DNA of 64,000 bases from Natrinema amylolyticum (GCF_020515625.1 NZ_JAIWPJ010000001.1:744001-808000), one strand, 5' to 3'; shown: positions 8,451-17,269, numbered from the stretch's first letter. Numbers and translations are program-made. Notes: generated from the letters alone by a model not told the origin.

Positions 8451-9818
8451 TCAGTCGATGTCGACGCGCGTCCCGTATCCAGACTCGCCGACGACCGTCC
8501 CGTCCTCGGCCACGACCTCGCCGCGAACGACCGTCGCGACCGCTTTCCCGGTGAAGGACTCGCCCTCGAACGGCGTCACGCAGTTTTTCGAGTGCAGTTC
8601 CGTTCGGTCCTCGAGCGTCCACTCGAGGGCCGGATCGACGACGGTGAAGTCGGCGTCGGTACCGACCTGCAGCGACCCCTTCTGTGGGTACATCCCCCAG
8701 ACCTGCGCCGGCCGCGCCGAGTGGCGGCGGACCCACTCCTCGAGCGTGAACCGCCCCTGATTTACGAAGCTGAGCATGGCCGGGACCTCGGTCTCGAGGC
8801 CGACGAACCCCGAAATGGCGTCCCAGGTGTTGCCGAATGGGTCGTCGACCATCTTCTCCTCGGGCGTGTGGGGGGCGTGGTCGGTGGCGATACAGTCGAT
8901 CGCGCCGTCGTCGATGCCGGTCTCCCAGAGTCGGTCGCGCTCCTCGGCGTTCCGAATCGGCGGCTGGACGCGCGCGACGTTGCCCTTCTCGCGCATGACG
9001 TCCTCGGTGAACCAGAGGTAGTGGGGGGTCGTCTCGGCGGTGACGTCGACGCCGCGGTCCTTGCCGCGGGCGACGGCCTCGGCGGCCGAGCCAGACGAAA
9101 CGTGGAACATGTGGATCTTCGCGCCCGTCTCTTCGGCGAAGGTAATCATCCGCTCGACGGCCTCCTGCTCCGCGATCACGGGTCGCGAGTGGGAGTGGTC
9201 GATCGGCTCGTTTCTCCCCTCTGCCTGGAACTGCTCCGTGTAGTGGTCGATTATCTCGCCGTTCTCCTCGTGGAATCCCAAGCGCTTGCCCGTCTCGCGG
9301 ATGTGCTCCATCGCCTCGATGATCTCGCCGTCGTTCGGCGGCGGGACGTCGCCGACCGTCGACCCCAGGAAGATCTTGAACCCGAGCGGGCCGGTCTCGT
9401 CGATCTCGGGAATCAGCTCGAGGTTCTCCGACGTGACGACGGCGTAGCTCTGGAAGTCGACGTGGGCCGACGCCTCGCCGCGTTCGAACTTGAGGTCGAG
9501 GTGCTCGGGACGGTCGATGACCGGATCCGTGTTGGGCATCCCGACGACGGTCGTCACGCCACCGGCGGCGGCCGCTCGCGTCGCGGACTCCCAGTCTTCC
9601 TTGTACTCGAGGCCGGGTTCGCGGTTGTGGATGTGACAGTCGACGATACCCGGCACCAGGACGTTCCCTTCGGCGTCGAGGACGCGGTCCGCCTCGGGAA
9701 GCCGGTCGCTCCGACCGACGGCGACGATGGTGCCGTCCTCGACGGCGACGCCCGCGTCGGGCGTCCGCCCCGCGGGCGTGACGACGGTACAGTTGCGCAC
9801 GACGAGATCCACAGTCAT
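8451..9818 (-). CDS. Dihydroorotase-family cyclic amidohydrolase
   Basis: 455 residues from the ATG at 9818; a longer in-frame start at 9989 adds non-conserved sequence. It is a metal-dependent amidohydrolase of the dihydroorotase/allantoinase/hydantoinase group. The first metal motif DCHIHNREPG, the carbamylated-lysine region LGFKIFLGS, the second-metal histidine regions and TTPHYL, and the last aspartate in ATDHAPHTPEEK are all present. HxHxREPG favours dihydroorotase (carbamoyl-aspartate to dihydroorotate), in keeping with pyrD near by, but allantoinase cannot be excluded. It is transcribed towards pyrD and appears monocistronic. Confidence 0.85.
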   Translation of the reverse strand: MTVDLVVRNCTVVTPAGRTPDAGVAVEDGTIVAVGRSDRLPEADRVLDAEGNVLVPGIVDCHIHNREPGLEYKEDWESATRAAAAGGVTTVVGMPNTDPVIDRPEHLDLKFERGEASAHVDFQSYAVVTSENLELIPEIDETGPLGFKIFLGSTVGDVPPPNDGEIIEAMEHIRETGKRLGFHEENGEIIDHYTEQFQAEGRNEPIDHSHSRPVIAEQEAVERMITFAEETGAKIHMFHVSSGSAAEAVARGKDRGVDVTAETTPHYLWFTEDVMREKGNVARVQPPIRNAEERDRLWETGIDDGAIDCIATDHAPHTPEEKMVDDPFGNTWDAISGFVGLETEVPAMLSFVNQGRFTLEEWVRRHSARPAQVWGMYPQKGSLQVGTDADFTVVDPALEWTLEDRTELHSKNCVTPFEGESFTGKAVATVVRGEVVAEDGTVVGESGYGTRVDID

Positions 9819-10012
9819 TGCCGTGGAGTTGCCGAGGGCGGCGCATATAGCTTCCCCAAACGGCTCGTCTCCGCGCCGATTCGAGGACCACGCGATTACG
9901 AGAAATCGACGCTCGAGCCCCCGCTTGCGGACCGGTCGCCCGAGAGTCACTGTCGACGGCGACGGTAGTGTGGTGGTGGTTCCGATCACAGCGCCGACCG
10001 ACCGGGTGGCCG

Positions 10013-10037
10013 CCGAGGGTTCGAACGCGACCCTCGG
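10013..10037. terminator. Perfect 8-bp stem-loop directly after the zinc-ribbon stop codon
   Basis: CCGAGGGT at 10013-10020 pairs with ACCCTCGG at 10030-10037 across a 9-nt loop. It begins immediately after the stop of the minus-strand gene at 10038. There is no T-tract behind it on the minus strand, so it may act as an RNA 3'-end stabiliser rather than a terminator. Confidence 0.4.
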
Positions 10038-10211
10038 TTAGTCCTCACGCAGATCTGCGAGCAGACCTGGCGGGACCGAACAGCCACAGGGGCCGACGGT
10101 CCCGGTATGCGGGCCGGTGGCAACGGAGACCAGGACCGGGTCACCACAGCGCGGGCAGGCGGGGAGCGAGGACGGTTCGTCGCCGTCGCTCGCCTCACGG
10201 TCGCTACACAT
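10038..10211 (-). CDS. Zinc-ribbon-like microprotein
   Basis: 57 residues from the ATG at 10211; an ATG at 10223 would add four residues. It contains the knuckle ACPRCGDPV and a second cysteine group GPCGCS, a reduced zinc ribbon of the kind common in haloarchaeal microproteins. No function is known. A TATA-like gatataaac on the minus strand at about 10286-10294 lies some 70 nt upstream. The gene is followed at once by a perfect hairpin. The intergenic stretch upstream of it (to 10458) holds a complex inverted-repeat structure reported separately. Confidence 0.65.
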   Translation of the reverse strand: MCSDREASDGDEPSSLPACPRCGDPVLVSVATGPHTGTVGPCGCSVPPGLLADLRED

Positions 10212-10290
10212 CTCGATCACCACTCGCCGTCCGTATCGGACTCGAGGCTAGTCGCGTCGGGCGATTCTGTCGCCGTGCGGGACGTTTATA

Positions 10291-10398
10291 TCTCGCTAGA
10301 ATGTACGCAATCATGGCTTGCAAACGGGTCGTGTTTGGAAGCCAAGTCTCGGGTGTCCCCAGCACCCGGGACGTTTGCGAATCGTCCCGTTCTAGAGA
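10291..10398. other. Nested inverted repeats: candidate structured RNA
   Basis: An outer pair CTAGAA (10296-10301) / TTCTAG (10390-10395) encloses GCAAACG (10320-10326) / CGTTTGC (10372-10378). That in turn encloses two hairpins, TTTGG-AAG-CCAAG (10334-10346) and CGGGTG-N7-CACCCG (10350-10368), giving a three-way junction. A TTTATAT box at 10285-10291 would place a plus-strand start near 10315. No convincing protein is encoded here. The strand and the existence of a transcript are unproven. Confidence 0.35.
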
Positions 10399-10458
10399 CC
10401 GGCTTCCGTTCTATCCGTTGACTTGTCTATCCTTATATCTACTAGAAGTCAGGTGAAA

Positions 10459-10839
10459 TCAGTCCATCGAGTCGGAATCCAGCCGGTCCTGATACGCAGT
10501 TCTGACTGCCGCCGGAGCGCGATAGTCGCGACGTTCCGCGAGCGCCGTCGCGACGATCAGAAACGCGAGCAACGCTGCAGCTATCGACTTCGAATCGGTC
10601 GGGTCGATCCGGTCCCACGTGCGGTGCAGCCAGAACAGATCCATTGCAGGGGAGGTCCGATGGAGTTCGCGCAGTCGCTCCGCTGCGATCGGGCTGGCCC
10701 AGTGGAAGTCGGGAATCATCGCCCACCCGCCGCCGAACAGAATCACCGTCCGCGGATACCGGTCGGTCGGAACGAGATACGTGACAACCAGCGTCGTCAT
10801 CGCCGCCCCGAACGCGAAATGGCCGATCGCGATTGACAT
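10459..10839 (-). CDS. Small integral membrane protein of unknown function
   Basis: 126 residues. The N-terminal half has the pattern IGHFAFGAAMTTLVVTYLV, then VILFGGGWAMIPDFHW, recalling the YdjM/DUF457-type membrane proteins that start with a GH motif in the first transmembrane helix. A third hydrophobic segment SIAAALLAFLIVATAL lies near residue 90, and the C-terminus is charged. Three membrane segments are likely. It stands alone on the minus strand, 150 bp from the divergently transcribed epimerase gene. No function can be assigned. Confidence 0.65.
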   Translation of the reverse strand: MSIAIGHFAFGAAMTTLVVTYLVPTDRYPRTVILFGGGWAMIPDFHWASPIAAERLRELHRTSPAMDLFWLHRTWDRIDPTDSKSIAAALLAFLIVATALAERRDYRAPAAVRTAYQDRLDSDSMD

Positions 10840-10990
10840 CCCTCGTAGTCGACGAGCGCTCTGACTGATACGTTATCGCGATCGACACCGACGGTCGGAG
10901 CCGTAGGCACTGCCTTCTCCTCGAGTGAGCACCGGAGCGGCGAGGGTACGAGTGTGATACTAAACAGCGAGGAACTGGTCGTGTCCAGAA

Positions 10991-11980
10991 ATGGACTCGC
11001 CAGCGATACGCGACAGCACGATCCTCGTGACCGGCGGTGCGGGCTTCATCGGCAGCCACCTCGTCGAGGCCCTGGTCCCTCACAACGAGGTCAGAGTGCT
11101 CGACGACTTCACGACCGGTGACCGCGACTATCTCCCCGACGACGTGACGGTCATCGAGGGCGACGTTCGCGACCCGATAGCCCTCCAGGAGGCGGCCCGC
11201 GGCGTCGACGTGATCTTCCACCACGCCGCGCTCGTCAGTGTCACCCAGAGCGTCGACGACCCGCGCCAGAGCAATCGGACGAACCTCGAGGCGGGACTAT
11301 TAGTCCTCGAGCAGGCCCGTCAGGAGGACGCGCGGGTCGTCGTCGCCTCGAGCGCGGCCGTCTACGGCCACCCCGAGGAGTTGCCGGTGCCGGAGACGGC
11401 ACCGACGAACCCGACCTCGCCCTACGGCGTCCAGAAGCTCGCGCTCGACCAGTACGCCCGCCTCTACGAGGAGCTGTATGGGCTCGAGACCGTCGCGCTT
11501 CGGTATTTCAACGTCTACGGGCCGCGCCAGCAGGGGCCCTACAGCGGGGTAATCTCGACGTTCCTCGAGCAGGCGCGGGCGGGCGAGCCGATCACGATCG
11601 AAGGCGACGGCCAGCAGAGCCGCGACTTCGTCCACGTCAGCGACGTCGTCCGGGCGAACCTGCGGGCGGCGACGACCGACGCGGTCGGCGAAGCGTACAA
11701 CATCGGCACGGGGCAGCGAACGACGATTCTGGACCTCGCCGAGACGGTCCGCGACGCCACGGACTCAGCCTCGACGATCGCCCACCGCGACCCTCGCTCC
11801 GGCGACATCAGACACAGCGGCGCGGACACGTCGAAAGCGAGCCGCGATCTCGGGTTCGACGCCAACGTCGGCCTCGAGTCCGGAATCCGGTCACTGGTCG
11901 GCAGCGGCCGGCCGGAACTGGCCGAGACGGAGACCGGGGCCCCGCTCGAGCCGAACCGAGGCGGCGGGTCGTATAGCTGA
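10991..11980 (+). CDS. NAD-dependent sugar-nucleotide epimerase (GalE-like, extended SDR)
   Basis: 329 residues. The NAD-binding TGGAGFIGSHL, the catalytic SSAAVYG and YGVQK (YxxxK) and the substrate region RYFNVYGPRQ are those of UDP-glucose / UDP-N-acetylglucosamine 4-epimerases and related extended SDR enzymes. It probably interconverts a UDP-hexose or UDP-hexosamine used for surface glycans, although the nearest glycan operon is 9 kb away. A TATA-like ATACTAAAC ends about 25 nt before the ATG, consistent with a leaderless transcript. The last 20 residues are a Gly/Pro-rich tail outside the domain. Confidence 0.88.
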   Translation: MDSPAIRDSTILVTGGAGFIGSHLVEALVPHNEVRVLDDFTTGDRDYLPDDVTVIEGDVRDPIALQEAARGVDVIFHHAALVSVTQSVDDPRQSNRTNLEAGLLVLEQARQEDARVVVASSAAVYGHPEELPVPETAPTNPTSPYGVQKLALDQYARLYEELYGLETVALRYFNVYGPRQQGPYSGVISTFLEQARAGEPITIEGDGQQSRDFVHVSDVVRANLRAATTDAVGEAYNIGTGQRTTILDLAETVRDATDSASTIAHRDPRSGDIRHSGADTSKASRDLGFDANVGLESGIRSLVGSGRPELAETETGAPLEPNRGGGSYS

Positions 11981-12454
11981 GGCGACTCGACCGGTACTCT
12001 CACAGTCGTCGATCGCGTTCGCTCGTCGTATTGGACTGGCACAGGAGAGCGAAACCCGACGCAGAGGCCACCGAATCGGCGGTACGGTCGGTCGTGTTCG
12101 CTCGAGAGAGAATCAGGCCAACGTTTTCTTACCGGCTAAATCCGGGCTGAATCCGCGCTAGCCGTTCCAAACGTCCGGTTGCGTTTATTCAGTCTGTCGA
12201 GCAAAGGCTCCCTATACCATGACAGGCGAGTGTTTCATTAGCGTGCCCTCGAGTCGCCACGGACTGATCCCACCGCCGAGGGGAGTTGTGACTCCGGAGC
12301 AGCCCGCGGGGTGCGATCCGTCGTTCGCATTGAACTCACAGTTGTCGTGATATACCGGTGAACTGCTAACAGAATATGTATTATAAAAAACAATTTGTAG
12401 ACCGATCACGACGGTACAGGACATGAATCACGCGATGATAGACCGTTCACAGCC
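11981..12454. other. Intergenic region with a strong A/T-rich promoter and an 11-codon frame
   Basis: No convincing gene was seen. An A/T-rich tract at 12368-12405 includes ttataaaaaa (12381-12390). The next ATG, at 12423, opens an 11-codon frame (MNHAMIDRSQP) whose TGA overlaps the ATG of the regulator at 12455. A 43-codon frame at 12220 has no recognisable features. Confidence 0.4.
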
Positions 12455-12955
12455 ATGAGCAGTCGACGACGGGGTTCCACTCTTCGCGACGCGTACGAGT
12501 CGTCGAGCAGTGGTGCGGTCGCGTCCACGATCACCGCGAGTTCGTGGTCCGGATTCCTCCCGGGATTCGGCCGGCCGCTCCAACTGGACGGGAGCGCTCA
12601 TCTCGCGGCCCTCGCCGGCATGGTCGCGCTCGCAGTGCTCGGTGGGATACTCGTCGCTCGCAACCGATACGAGGAGCCGGCATCGCTCGCGAACGAACCC
12701 GAGCCGACTCGCGAGGAGTTCGTGACCGATCGAGAGCGGGTTCAGCAACTCCTCCGAGATAACGGGGGACGGATGAAGCAGTCGAATATCGTCGACTCGG
12801 TCGACTGGTCGAAAGCCAAGGTCAGCCGGCTACTCGCCGATCTCGAGGAGGACGGCCAGATCACGAAACTACGGCTCGGACGGGAGAATCTGGTCTGTCT
12901 GCCGGGTCACGAACCGACGGCGTCGAAGTCACCCGAACAGGCGAACGACGACTAG
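12455..12955 (+). CDS. Membrane-anchored winged-helix regulator
   Basis: 166 residues. A Ser-rich N-terminus is followed by one transmembrane segment (AALAGMVALAVLGGILVA, about residues 50-67). The cytoplasmic winged helix has the sequence VQQLLRDNGGRMKQSNIV, SKAKVSRLLADLEEDGQI and LGRENLVCLPG. This architecture is frequent in haloarchaea, where the HTH is MarR/IclR-like and targets are mostly unknown. Its stop is 220 bp upstream of the secreted repeat protein, so that gene is a natural candidate target. The start overlaps the stop of an 11-codon leader frame (ATGA). Confidence 0.8.
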   Translation: MSSRRRGSTLRDAYESSSSGAVASTITASSWSGFLPGFGRPLQLDGSAHLAALAGMVALAVLGGILVARNRYEEPASLANEPEPTREEFVTDRERVQQLLRDNGGRMKQSNIVDSVDWSKAKVSRLLADLEEDGQITKLRLGRENLVCLPGHEPTASKSPEQANDD

Positions 12956-13179
12956 CGTCGACGCCAGCGTCTGCGGGGAACCGATGGCGGCGGGCCGGTG
13001 GTCTCGCCCATTCTGATGAGAGATAGCGGGGATACGAGCGCCGGTCGTTCCTATCAGCAATCGTTGTTTTCCGTACTCGGAGACGGCACTGTCGGGCCGT
13101 AGTATCCGATTTCTCAGCGTAATGGTTCCGCCGGTTTATCCACTGAAACCACGACGGGATAGATGCCTTCACGGCAACC

Positions 13180-15105
13180 ATGAACGCACGCAAACAGTTA
13201 CTCGTCGTACTTACCGCGCTGATGGTCGTTAGCTCTGGCGGGGCGATGGTGACAGCCGCGACAACCGGTGACACCGTCGAGCAGGGCGACGACGTCAGCG
13301 AGGACGAGTACGATGGAACAGACACCGAAGCGACGGACGAATCAGTAGCTCAGGACGAGGATAGTACAGACACGGCGACCGGACTCCAGGACAACGAGTC
13401 CGACGACGGCGAGATCGAACCGGATAATGAATCCGACGGTCAACAGGCCGCGTACGTGACGTTTACCGACCAGGCGGTCGAGGACGACACGGTCGTCGTC
13501 GAGAACGCCACGCTCGCGAGCGGTGGCTTCGTGACGATTCACGACAGTAGCCTCCTCGTCGGCAACGTCTTCGAGAGCGTCATCGGTACCTCGGCGTACC
13601 TCGAGGCGGGAACGCACGAGAACGTCGAGATCACGCTCGACGAGCCGCTCGAGGAAGACGAGACCCTGATCGCGATGCCGCATCGCGACACGAACGATAA
13701 CGAGGCGTACGATTTCGTCGAGACCGAAGGGGCAGCCGATGGACCGTACCTCACGCCCGATAACGAACCGGTGACCGACGATGCAGCGGTCACCGTCGAC
13801 GGAGCGGACGATGAAGCGCCCGTCGACGAAGAGCCGGTCGACGACAACGAAACCGATGAACTACCCGTCGACGAAGAACCGGTGACGGAAGAGCCGGTCG
13901 ATAACGAGACCGACGAGGAACCGGTCGCAGAAGAACCGGTTGACGAGGAACCGGTCGACAACGAGACTGACGAGCTCCCCGTCGAAGAGGAGCCAGTTGA
14001 CGAAGAGCCAGTCGATAACGAGACCGACGAACCGGTCGTAGAAGAACCGGTTGACGAGGAACCCGTTGCTGAAGAGCCGATGGACCAGATGCCCATCGAT
14101 GCCGATGAGCGTCCGGTCTTCGTCACGGTAGAGAACCTCACTGTCGAAAACCTGAACGTCGAGAACGCAGCCGTTTACGTTCTCGTCGTGGGTGAAAATA
14201 TCAGTGACGACGAACTCCCGGACGAGATCGATACTATCACCGAGGAGCCAGTCGATAACGAGACCGACGAAGCACCGGTCGACGATAACGAAACCGACGA
14301 AGATCTATTCGACGATAACGAGACCGACGAAGAGCCGGTCGACGATAACGAAACCGACGAGGATCTATTCGACGACAACGAGACTGACGAAGAGCCAGTC
14401 GACGACAACGAAACTGACGAAGATCTATTCGACGACAACGAAACTGACGAAGCACCGGTCGACGACAACGAAACCGACGAAGAGCTGGTCGATGATAACG
14501 AGACCGACGAAGCACCGGTCGACGACAACGAAACTGACGAAGATCTATTCGACGATAACGAAACCGACGAAGAACCGGTCGACGACAACGAAACCGACGA
14601 AGAGCTGGTCGACGATAACGAGACCGACGAGGAACCGGTCGACGAAGAAGTGACGGCCGGGGCCTTCAACGTCAGTGATCTCGAGGCTCCCGAGAGCGCC
14701 ACGGTCGGTGAGACCATCACCGTGACGGCGACGGTCGAGAATCCGGAGGACGAGGAGCGTGTCGATAACATCCAGTTCCGGATCGACGGTGACCTCGTCG
14801 CCGAACAAGACGTGACGCTCGAGGGCGACGAGAGTACCGATGTCGGGTTCGAAGTCGACACGAGCGGCCTCGAGGCCGGCCAGTACATTCACATGGTGTT
14901 GGCCAATCAGTCCGGTGAGGTCGCGGTCCTCGAACTGACCGAGGAGACCGATACCGACACTGACGATACCGAATCGGACGGTATCGGGGACGAGACTGAT
15001 GACACGAACGAGACCGAAGACGGTCTCAACGAAACCGACGAGACCGAAGACGGCCTCAACGAAACCGACGAGACGAACGAGAGTGACGACGGCCTGACGG
15101 CCTAA
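13180..15105 (+). CDS. Secreted DUF7282-type surface protein with acidic NET-sequon repeats
   Basis: 641 residues. A signal peptide (residues 1-27, ending TAA|TT) is followed by a linker and a DUF7282-like beta domain (about 89-208: AYVTFTDQAVEDDTVVVENA to AVTVDG). Next come acidic EEPVDNETDE-type repeats, a short VENLTVENLNVENAAV domain, thirteen more 10-residue repeats (DDNETDE plus three residues), a CARDB-like domain (ESATVGETITVTATVENP) and an acidic tail with GLNETDETED. No C-terminal membrane anchor is seen. I count 27 N-x-S/T sequons, nearly all in the repeats, so the repeats look like glycan attachment arrays. A TTTAT box at 13135-13139 precedes a 6-codon frame whose stop overlaps this ATG. 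Confidence 0.8.
   Translation: MNARKQLLVVLTALMVVSSGGAMVTAATTGDTVEQGDDVSEDEYDGTDTEATDESVAQDEDSTDTATGLQDNESDDGEIEPDNESDGQQAAYVTFTDQAVEDDTVVVENATLASGGFVTIHDSSLLVGNVFESVIGTSAYLEAGTHENVEITLDEPLEEDETLIAMPHRDTNDNEAYDFVETEGAADGPYLTPDNEPVTDDAAVTVDGADDEAPVDEEPVDDNETDELPVDEEPVTEEPVDNETDEEPVAEEPVDEEPVDNETDELPVEEEPVDEEPVDNETDEPVVEEPVDEEPVAEEPMDQMPIDADERPVFVTVENLTVENLNVENAAVYVLVVGENISDDELPDEIDTITEEPVDNETDEAPVDDNETDEDLFDDNETDEEPVDDNETDEDLFDDNETDEEPVDDNETDEDLFDDNETDEAPVDDNETDEELVDDNETDEAPVDDNETDEDLFDDNETDEEPVDDNETDEELVDDNETDEEPVDEEVTAGAFNVSDLEAPESATVGETITVTATVENPEDEERVDNIQFRIDGDLVAEQDVTLEGDESTDVGFEVDTSGLEAGQYIHMVLANQSGEVAVLELTEETDTDTDDTESDGIGDETDDTNETEDGLNETDETEDGLNETDETNESDDGLTA
14251..14640 (+). repeat. 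13 tandem 30-bp units encoding DNETDE decapeptides
   Basis: 390 bp are exactly thirteen 30-bp units inside the secreted protein gene. Each unit encodes a D-N-E-T-D-E core followed by DLF, EPV, APV or ELV and carries one N-glycosylation sequon. Third positions differ between units, so the array is not a very recent expansion throughout. Confidence 0.95.
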
Positions 15106-15315
15106 GCGAGGAGACCCCCACGGACAGAGCGTCTTTTCGTGCCGTCGCAGTCGATACGGCGGCGATGCGCTTCGACTGAACGCAACTGATGATCGATTTC
15201 TTCGGTACTAATTCACGGCTCCGAGAGTCCCCACCAGCTCTCGGGAAAGGACGCAGTTACGGTGCCCAGGGCGGCCTCTATCGGTTACGAGAGAGCCGTG
15301 GGGCAGTCCGACGGC

Positions 15316-15819
15316 TCAGCCGAGTAGTCGATAGAGACTGCTCGCGGCGACGGCGAGGAAGACGAGCACGCTCGAGAGCACGGGATCGACGCTCGAGACG
15401 ACCGGGAGGCCGAGTCCGGCCAACGCGATGACGGCGAGGCCGAGTATGCAGAGTCCGAGATGGAGTTGCAAGACCTGTGAGTGATCGGCGGTGTGGCCGT
15501 CGACGTACTGGAGGACCTCTTCGAAGTGATGACCGGATTGAATCGTCTTCGCGTCGGAGTCGTACTCGATGACGGCGTCTTCCTCGAGCTGGGGGAGATG
15601 CGTCTGCTGGAGGGAGACGTAGACGCTCTTGTAGAGGTTGTTCGGGACGGGCGTCGTGTCGGATTCGGTGGCAGCGATCTCGCTTGCAACGTCGGAGACG
15701 TCGATCTGCCCACCCTCTTCTGCGAGCAGCTGCACGATGGCACGCCGTCTGTCGTTGCCGAGGATGTGAAACACTTCACTCTCCGCGAGTGGCTCAGTTC
15801 TGTCCGTTTGAACTGACAT
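15316..15819 (-). CDS. DUF7344-type membrane-linked winged-helix regulator (1 of 3)
   Basis: 167 residues. The N-terminal half is a winged helix (FHILGNDRRRAIVQLLAEE, VYVSLQQTHLPQLEEDAVI), and the C-terminal third has two hydrophobic segments (LGLCILGLAVIALAGLG and VLSSVLVFLAVAASSL). This is the layout of haloarchaeal DUF7344 proteins. Paralogues with the same motifs lie at 19967-20503 and 50472-51068. The HTH is predicted to face the cytoplasm. Targets are unknown; neighbours are the secreted repeat protein (convergent) and small regulators. Confidence 0.82.
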   Translation of the reverse strand: MSVQTDRTEPLAESEVFHILGNDRRRAIVQLLAEEGGQIDVSDVASEIAATESDTTPVPNNLYKSVYVSLQQTHLPQLEEDAVIEYDSDAKTIQSGHHFEEVLQYVDGHTADHSQVLQLHLGLCILGLAVIALAGLGLPVVSSVDPVLSSVLVFLAVAASSLYRLLG

Positions 15820-16172
15820 CGATTAGGGAGAAGGGACGAGAGTTTTCGAGGGGCAATCCACCACCAGTGACCATGTATCCCCACTTCACTCACCACTAAC
15901 TTTAACTTTTGCAGGTTACGCCATCGGTCGGTTCGAACCGCGAGCACGAGTGTCGCATCCGTCTCCGTAGGGTGCGGATACAGTCGTCAGCGAGAGAGAC
16001 CTCTCGAGAGGGGCATCTTTCCCGTGGCCGAATAGGTTCGCCGCCGAGAACGGAGGGCGGAAGCGGGGGCGGATCCCGCAGCAGCCGCTCTCATGTGGCG
16101 TCGGCAGGAAAGGGGGAGCGAAGTGGTCAACCGGTGTGGAAGCGTTGGAAATCGACAGTGCGATGGCGACGT
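15820..16172. other. Intergenic region, no gene seen
   Basis: An A/T-rich run ctaactttaacttttgc at 15896-15912 could be a promoter, but no reading frame behind it looks coding. The long plus-strand frame here is Arg-rich and runs antisense through the zinc-ribbon gene. Confidence 0.4.
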
Positions 16173-16364
16173 TCAGTCGCCCGGGAGGTGACCGCCCGAC
16201 TGCATCTCCCGATAGGTCGTACAGGACGGACAGCCATGGACGATGTCGCCGTTGTCACCGAAGACGCGAGCGAACTGCTGTGTGACGTGCGTCCCGCAGT
16301 TTCGACAGCGGGCACCGGCTGTCGACGATTCCATGGGCTTCCAGTCGTGTTGTGTGGATTTCAT
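16173..16364 (-). CDS. DUF7563-type zinc-ribbon microprotein (1 of 2)
   Basis: 63 residues. The core CRNCGTHVTQQFARVFGDN followed by DIVHGCPSCTTYREM has two CxxC knuckles separated by about 25 residues. A near-identical core is found in the microprotein at 63382-63591 (CVNCGNQVTRQFARVFGDN, CPDCATYREM), so the two are paralogues of one haloarchaeal family (DUF7563). The function is unknown; such small zinc ribbons are often regulatory or nucleic-acid-associated. The gene stands alone. Confidence 0.8.
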   Translation of the reverse strand: MKSTQHDWKPMESSTAGARCRNCGTHVTQQFARVFGDNGDIVHGCPSCTTYREMQSGGHLPGD

Positions 16365-16817
16365 GGGTTGTGGGGGTGTACTCGGACGGGTCGCGATCGA
16401 TTACGCCGTCGGCCGGAGACGGTCCGTTCCGTCCGTGGTCCCGGCGGCCGGCGCTACCACCGATCCGTCACGATACCCGTCCGGGCATCATCGAATCAAG
16501 GGGAGCAAATGCGAATAAAGGACGCTGACCGTTCACCCGGAGCGCTGGTCTGAGAACCGAGAAACCGCTGCTTTACGGTCGATATGAAGGGAGAGGCCGT
16601 GTGAAACGTCGGCTTCCGGAATAGATCTGCGAGTGATCTCAATCCGAGTTCAACCGTGTTGGGCAGTATTCGGCGCTCAAACGGGGAATTTATACGTTCG
16701 GTAGGCGGCCGAAAGCCGGAGTTTCCGGATCGAAATCCGATCTTACGTCGGACGACGAGATGGCGGCAGGGAATAAGGTACATCGTTATAAAATACCACT
16801 ATCGCTTACCGATTTCC
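16365..16817. other. Intergenic region with a leaderless promoter at its end
   Basis: No gene was seen in the first 400 bp. A clear TATA box TTATAAAAT at 16786-16794 lies 24 nt before the ATG at 16818, which opens the 36-codon leader frame of the next regulator. Confidence 0.45.
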
Positions 16818-16928
16818 ATGCCGGAATGTAACGGTGGTGCCCCCGACAGCGGTGGCCCGACTGCCGCCCGTCTCGTATCGTCACCTCTCACGGAGAGCGA
16901 ACGGAGCCTGCCCGTCTCGGACGGGTGA
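16818..16928 (+). CDS. 36-codon leader frame coupled to a winged-helix regulator
   Basis: The frame opens at the first ATG, 24 nt after TTATAAAAT (16786-16794), as expected for a leaderless transcript. Its TGA (16926-16928) overlaps the GTG (16925) of the next gene as GTGA. The product (MPECNGGAPDSG start, SLPVSDG end) has no recognisable domain. The arrangement favours translation of the regulator by termination-reinitiation. Confidence 0.4.
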   Translation: MPECNGGAPDSGGPTAARLVSSPLTESERSLPVSDG

Positions 16929-17269
16929 CCACGACTATGTCAACACAAGCGAGTAACACGCGATCGGAATCGACTGCCGACCACGCGGCCCAGCTCGACG
17001 TCCTCGGGGACGACTGTGCCCGGACGATCCTCGTCGCGACGAGCGAGGGGCCGAAGACGGCAAAGGAACTGACCGAACGAACGGATAGCTCGTCGGCGAC
17101 CGTCTATCGCCGAATCAATAACCTCCTCGAGAGCGATCTCATCGCGGAGTGCGTACGCTTCGACGACGACGGCTCACACACGACTGCCTACGAAGCGACC
17201 GTCGACATCCTCCGCGTCCGAATCGACGCCGACGGAATCGACGTCGTGGTTTCGGATACCGAAGAGTAA
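16925..17269 (+). CDS. Small winged-helix (ArsR-like) transcription regulator
   Basis: 114 residues if the GTG at 16925 is used; the ATG at 16937 gives 110. The GTG overlaps the stop of the leader frame, so it is preferred. The helix-turn-helix reads LDVLGDDCARTILVATSEG, TAKELTERTDSSSATVYRRI and NNLLESDLIAE, a standard ArsR/GntR-like wing for DNA binding. The C-terminal beta strands (ILRVRIDADGIDVVVSD) form the tail. No effector-binding cysteines are seen. It lies in a run of small regulators with the PadR gene downstream. Targets are unknown. Confidence 0.82.
   Translation: MTTTMSTQASNTRSESTADHAAQLDVLGDDCARTILVATSEGPKTAKELTERTDSSSATVYRRINNLLESDLIAECVRFDDDGSHTTAYEATVDILRVRIDADGIDVVVSDTEE

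Noticed and set aside
10301-10456. 51-codon frame starting MYAIMACKRVVF
   Set aside because: It covers the inverted-repeat structure, lies too close to the TATA-like box for a leaderless start, and has no acidic bias or domain.
12212-12424. 70-codon minus-strand frame upstream of the membrane-anchored regulator
   Set aside because: No domain, no promoter, and composition unlike haloarchaeal proteins (few acidic residues).
14175-14888. A 237-codon minus-strand frame made of Ser/Val/Leu repeats
   Set aside because: It is the antisense of the DNETDE repeat array; its repeats only mirror the sense repeats, and it has no promoter or domain.
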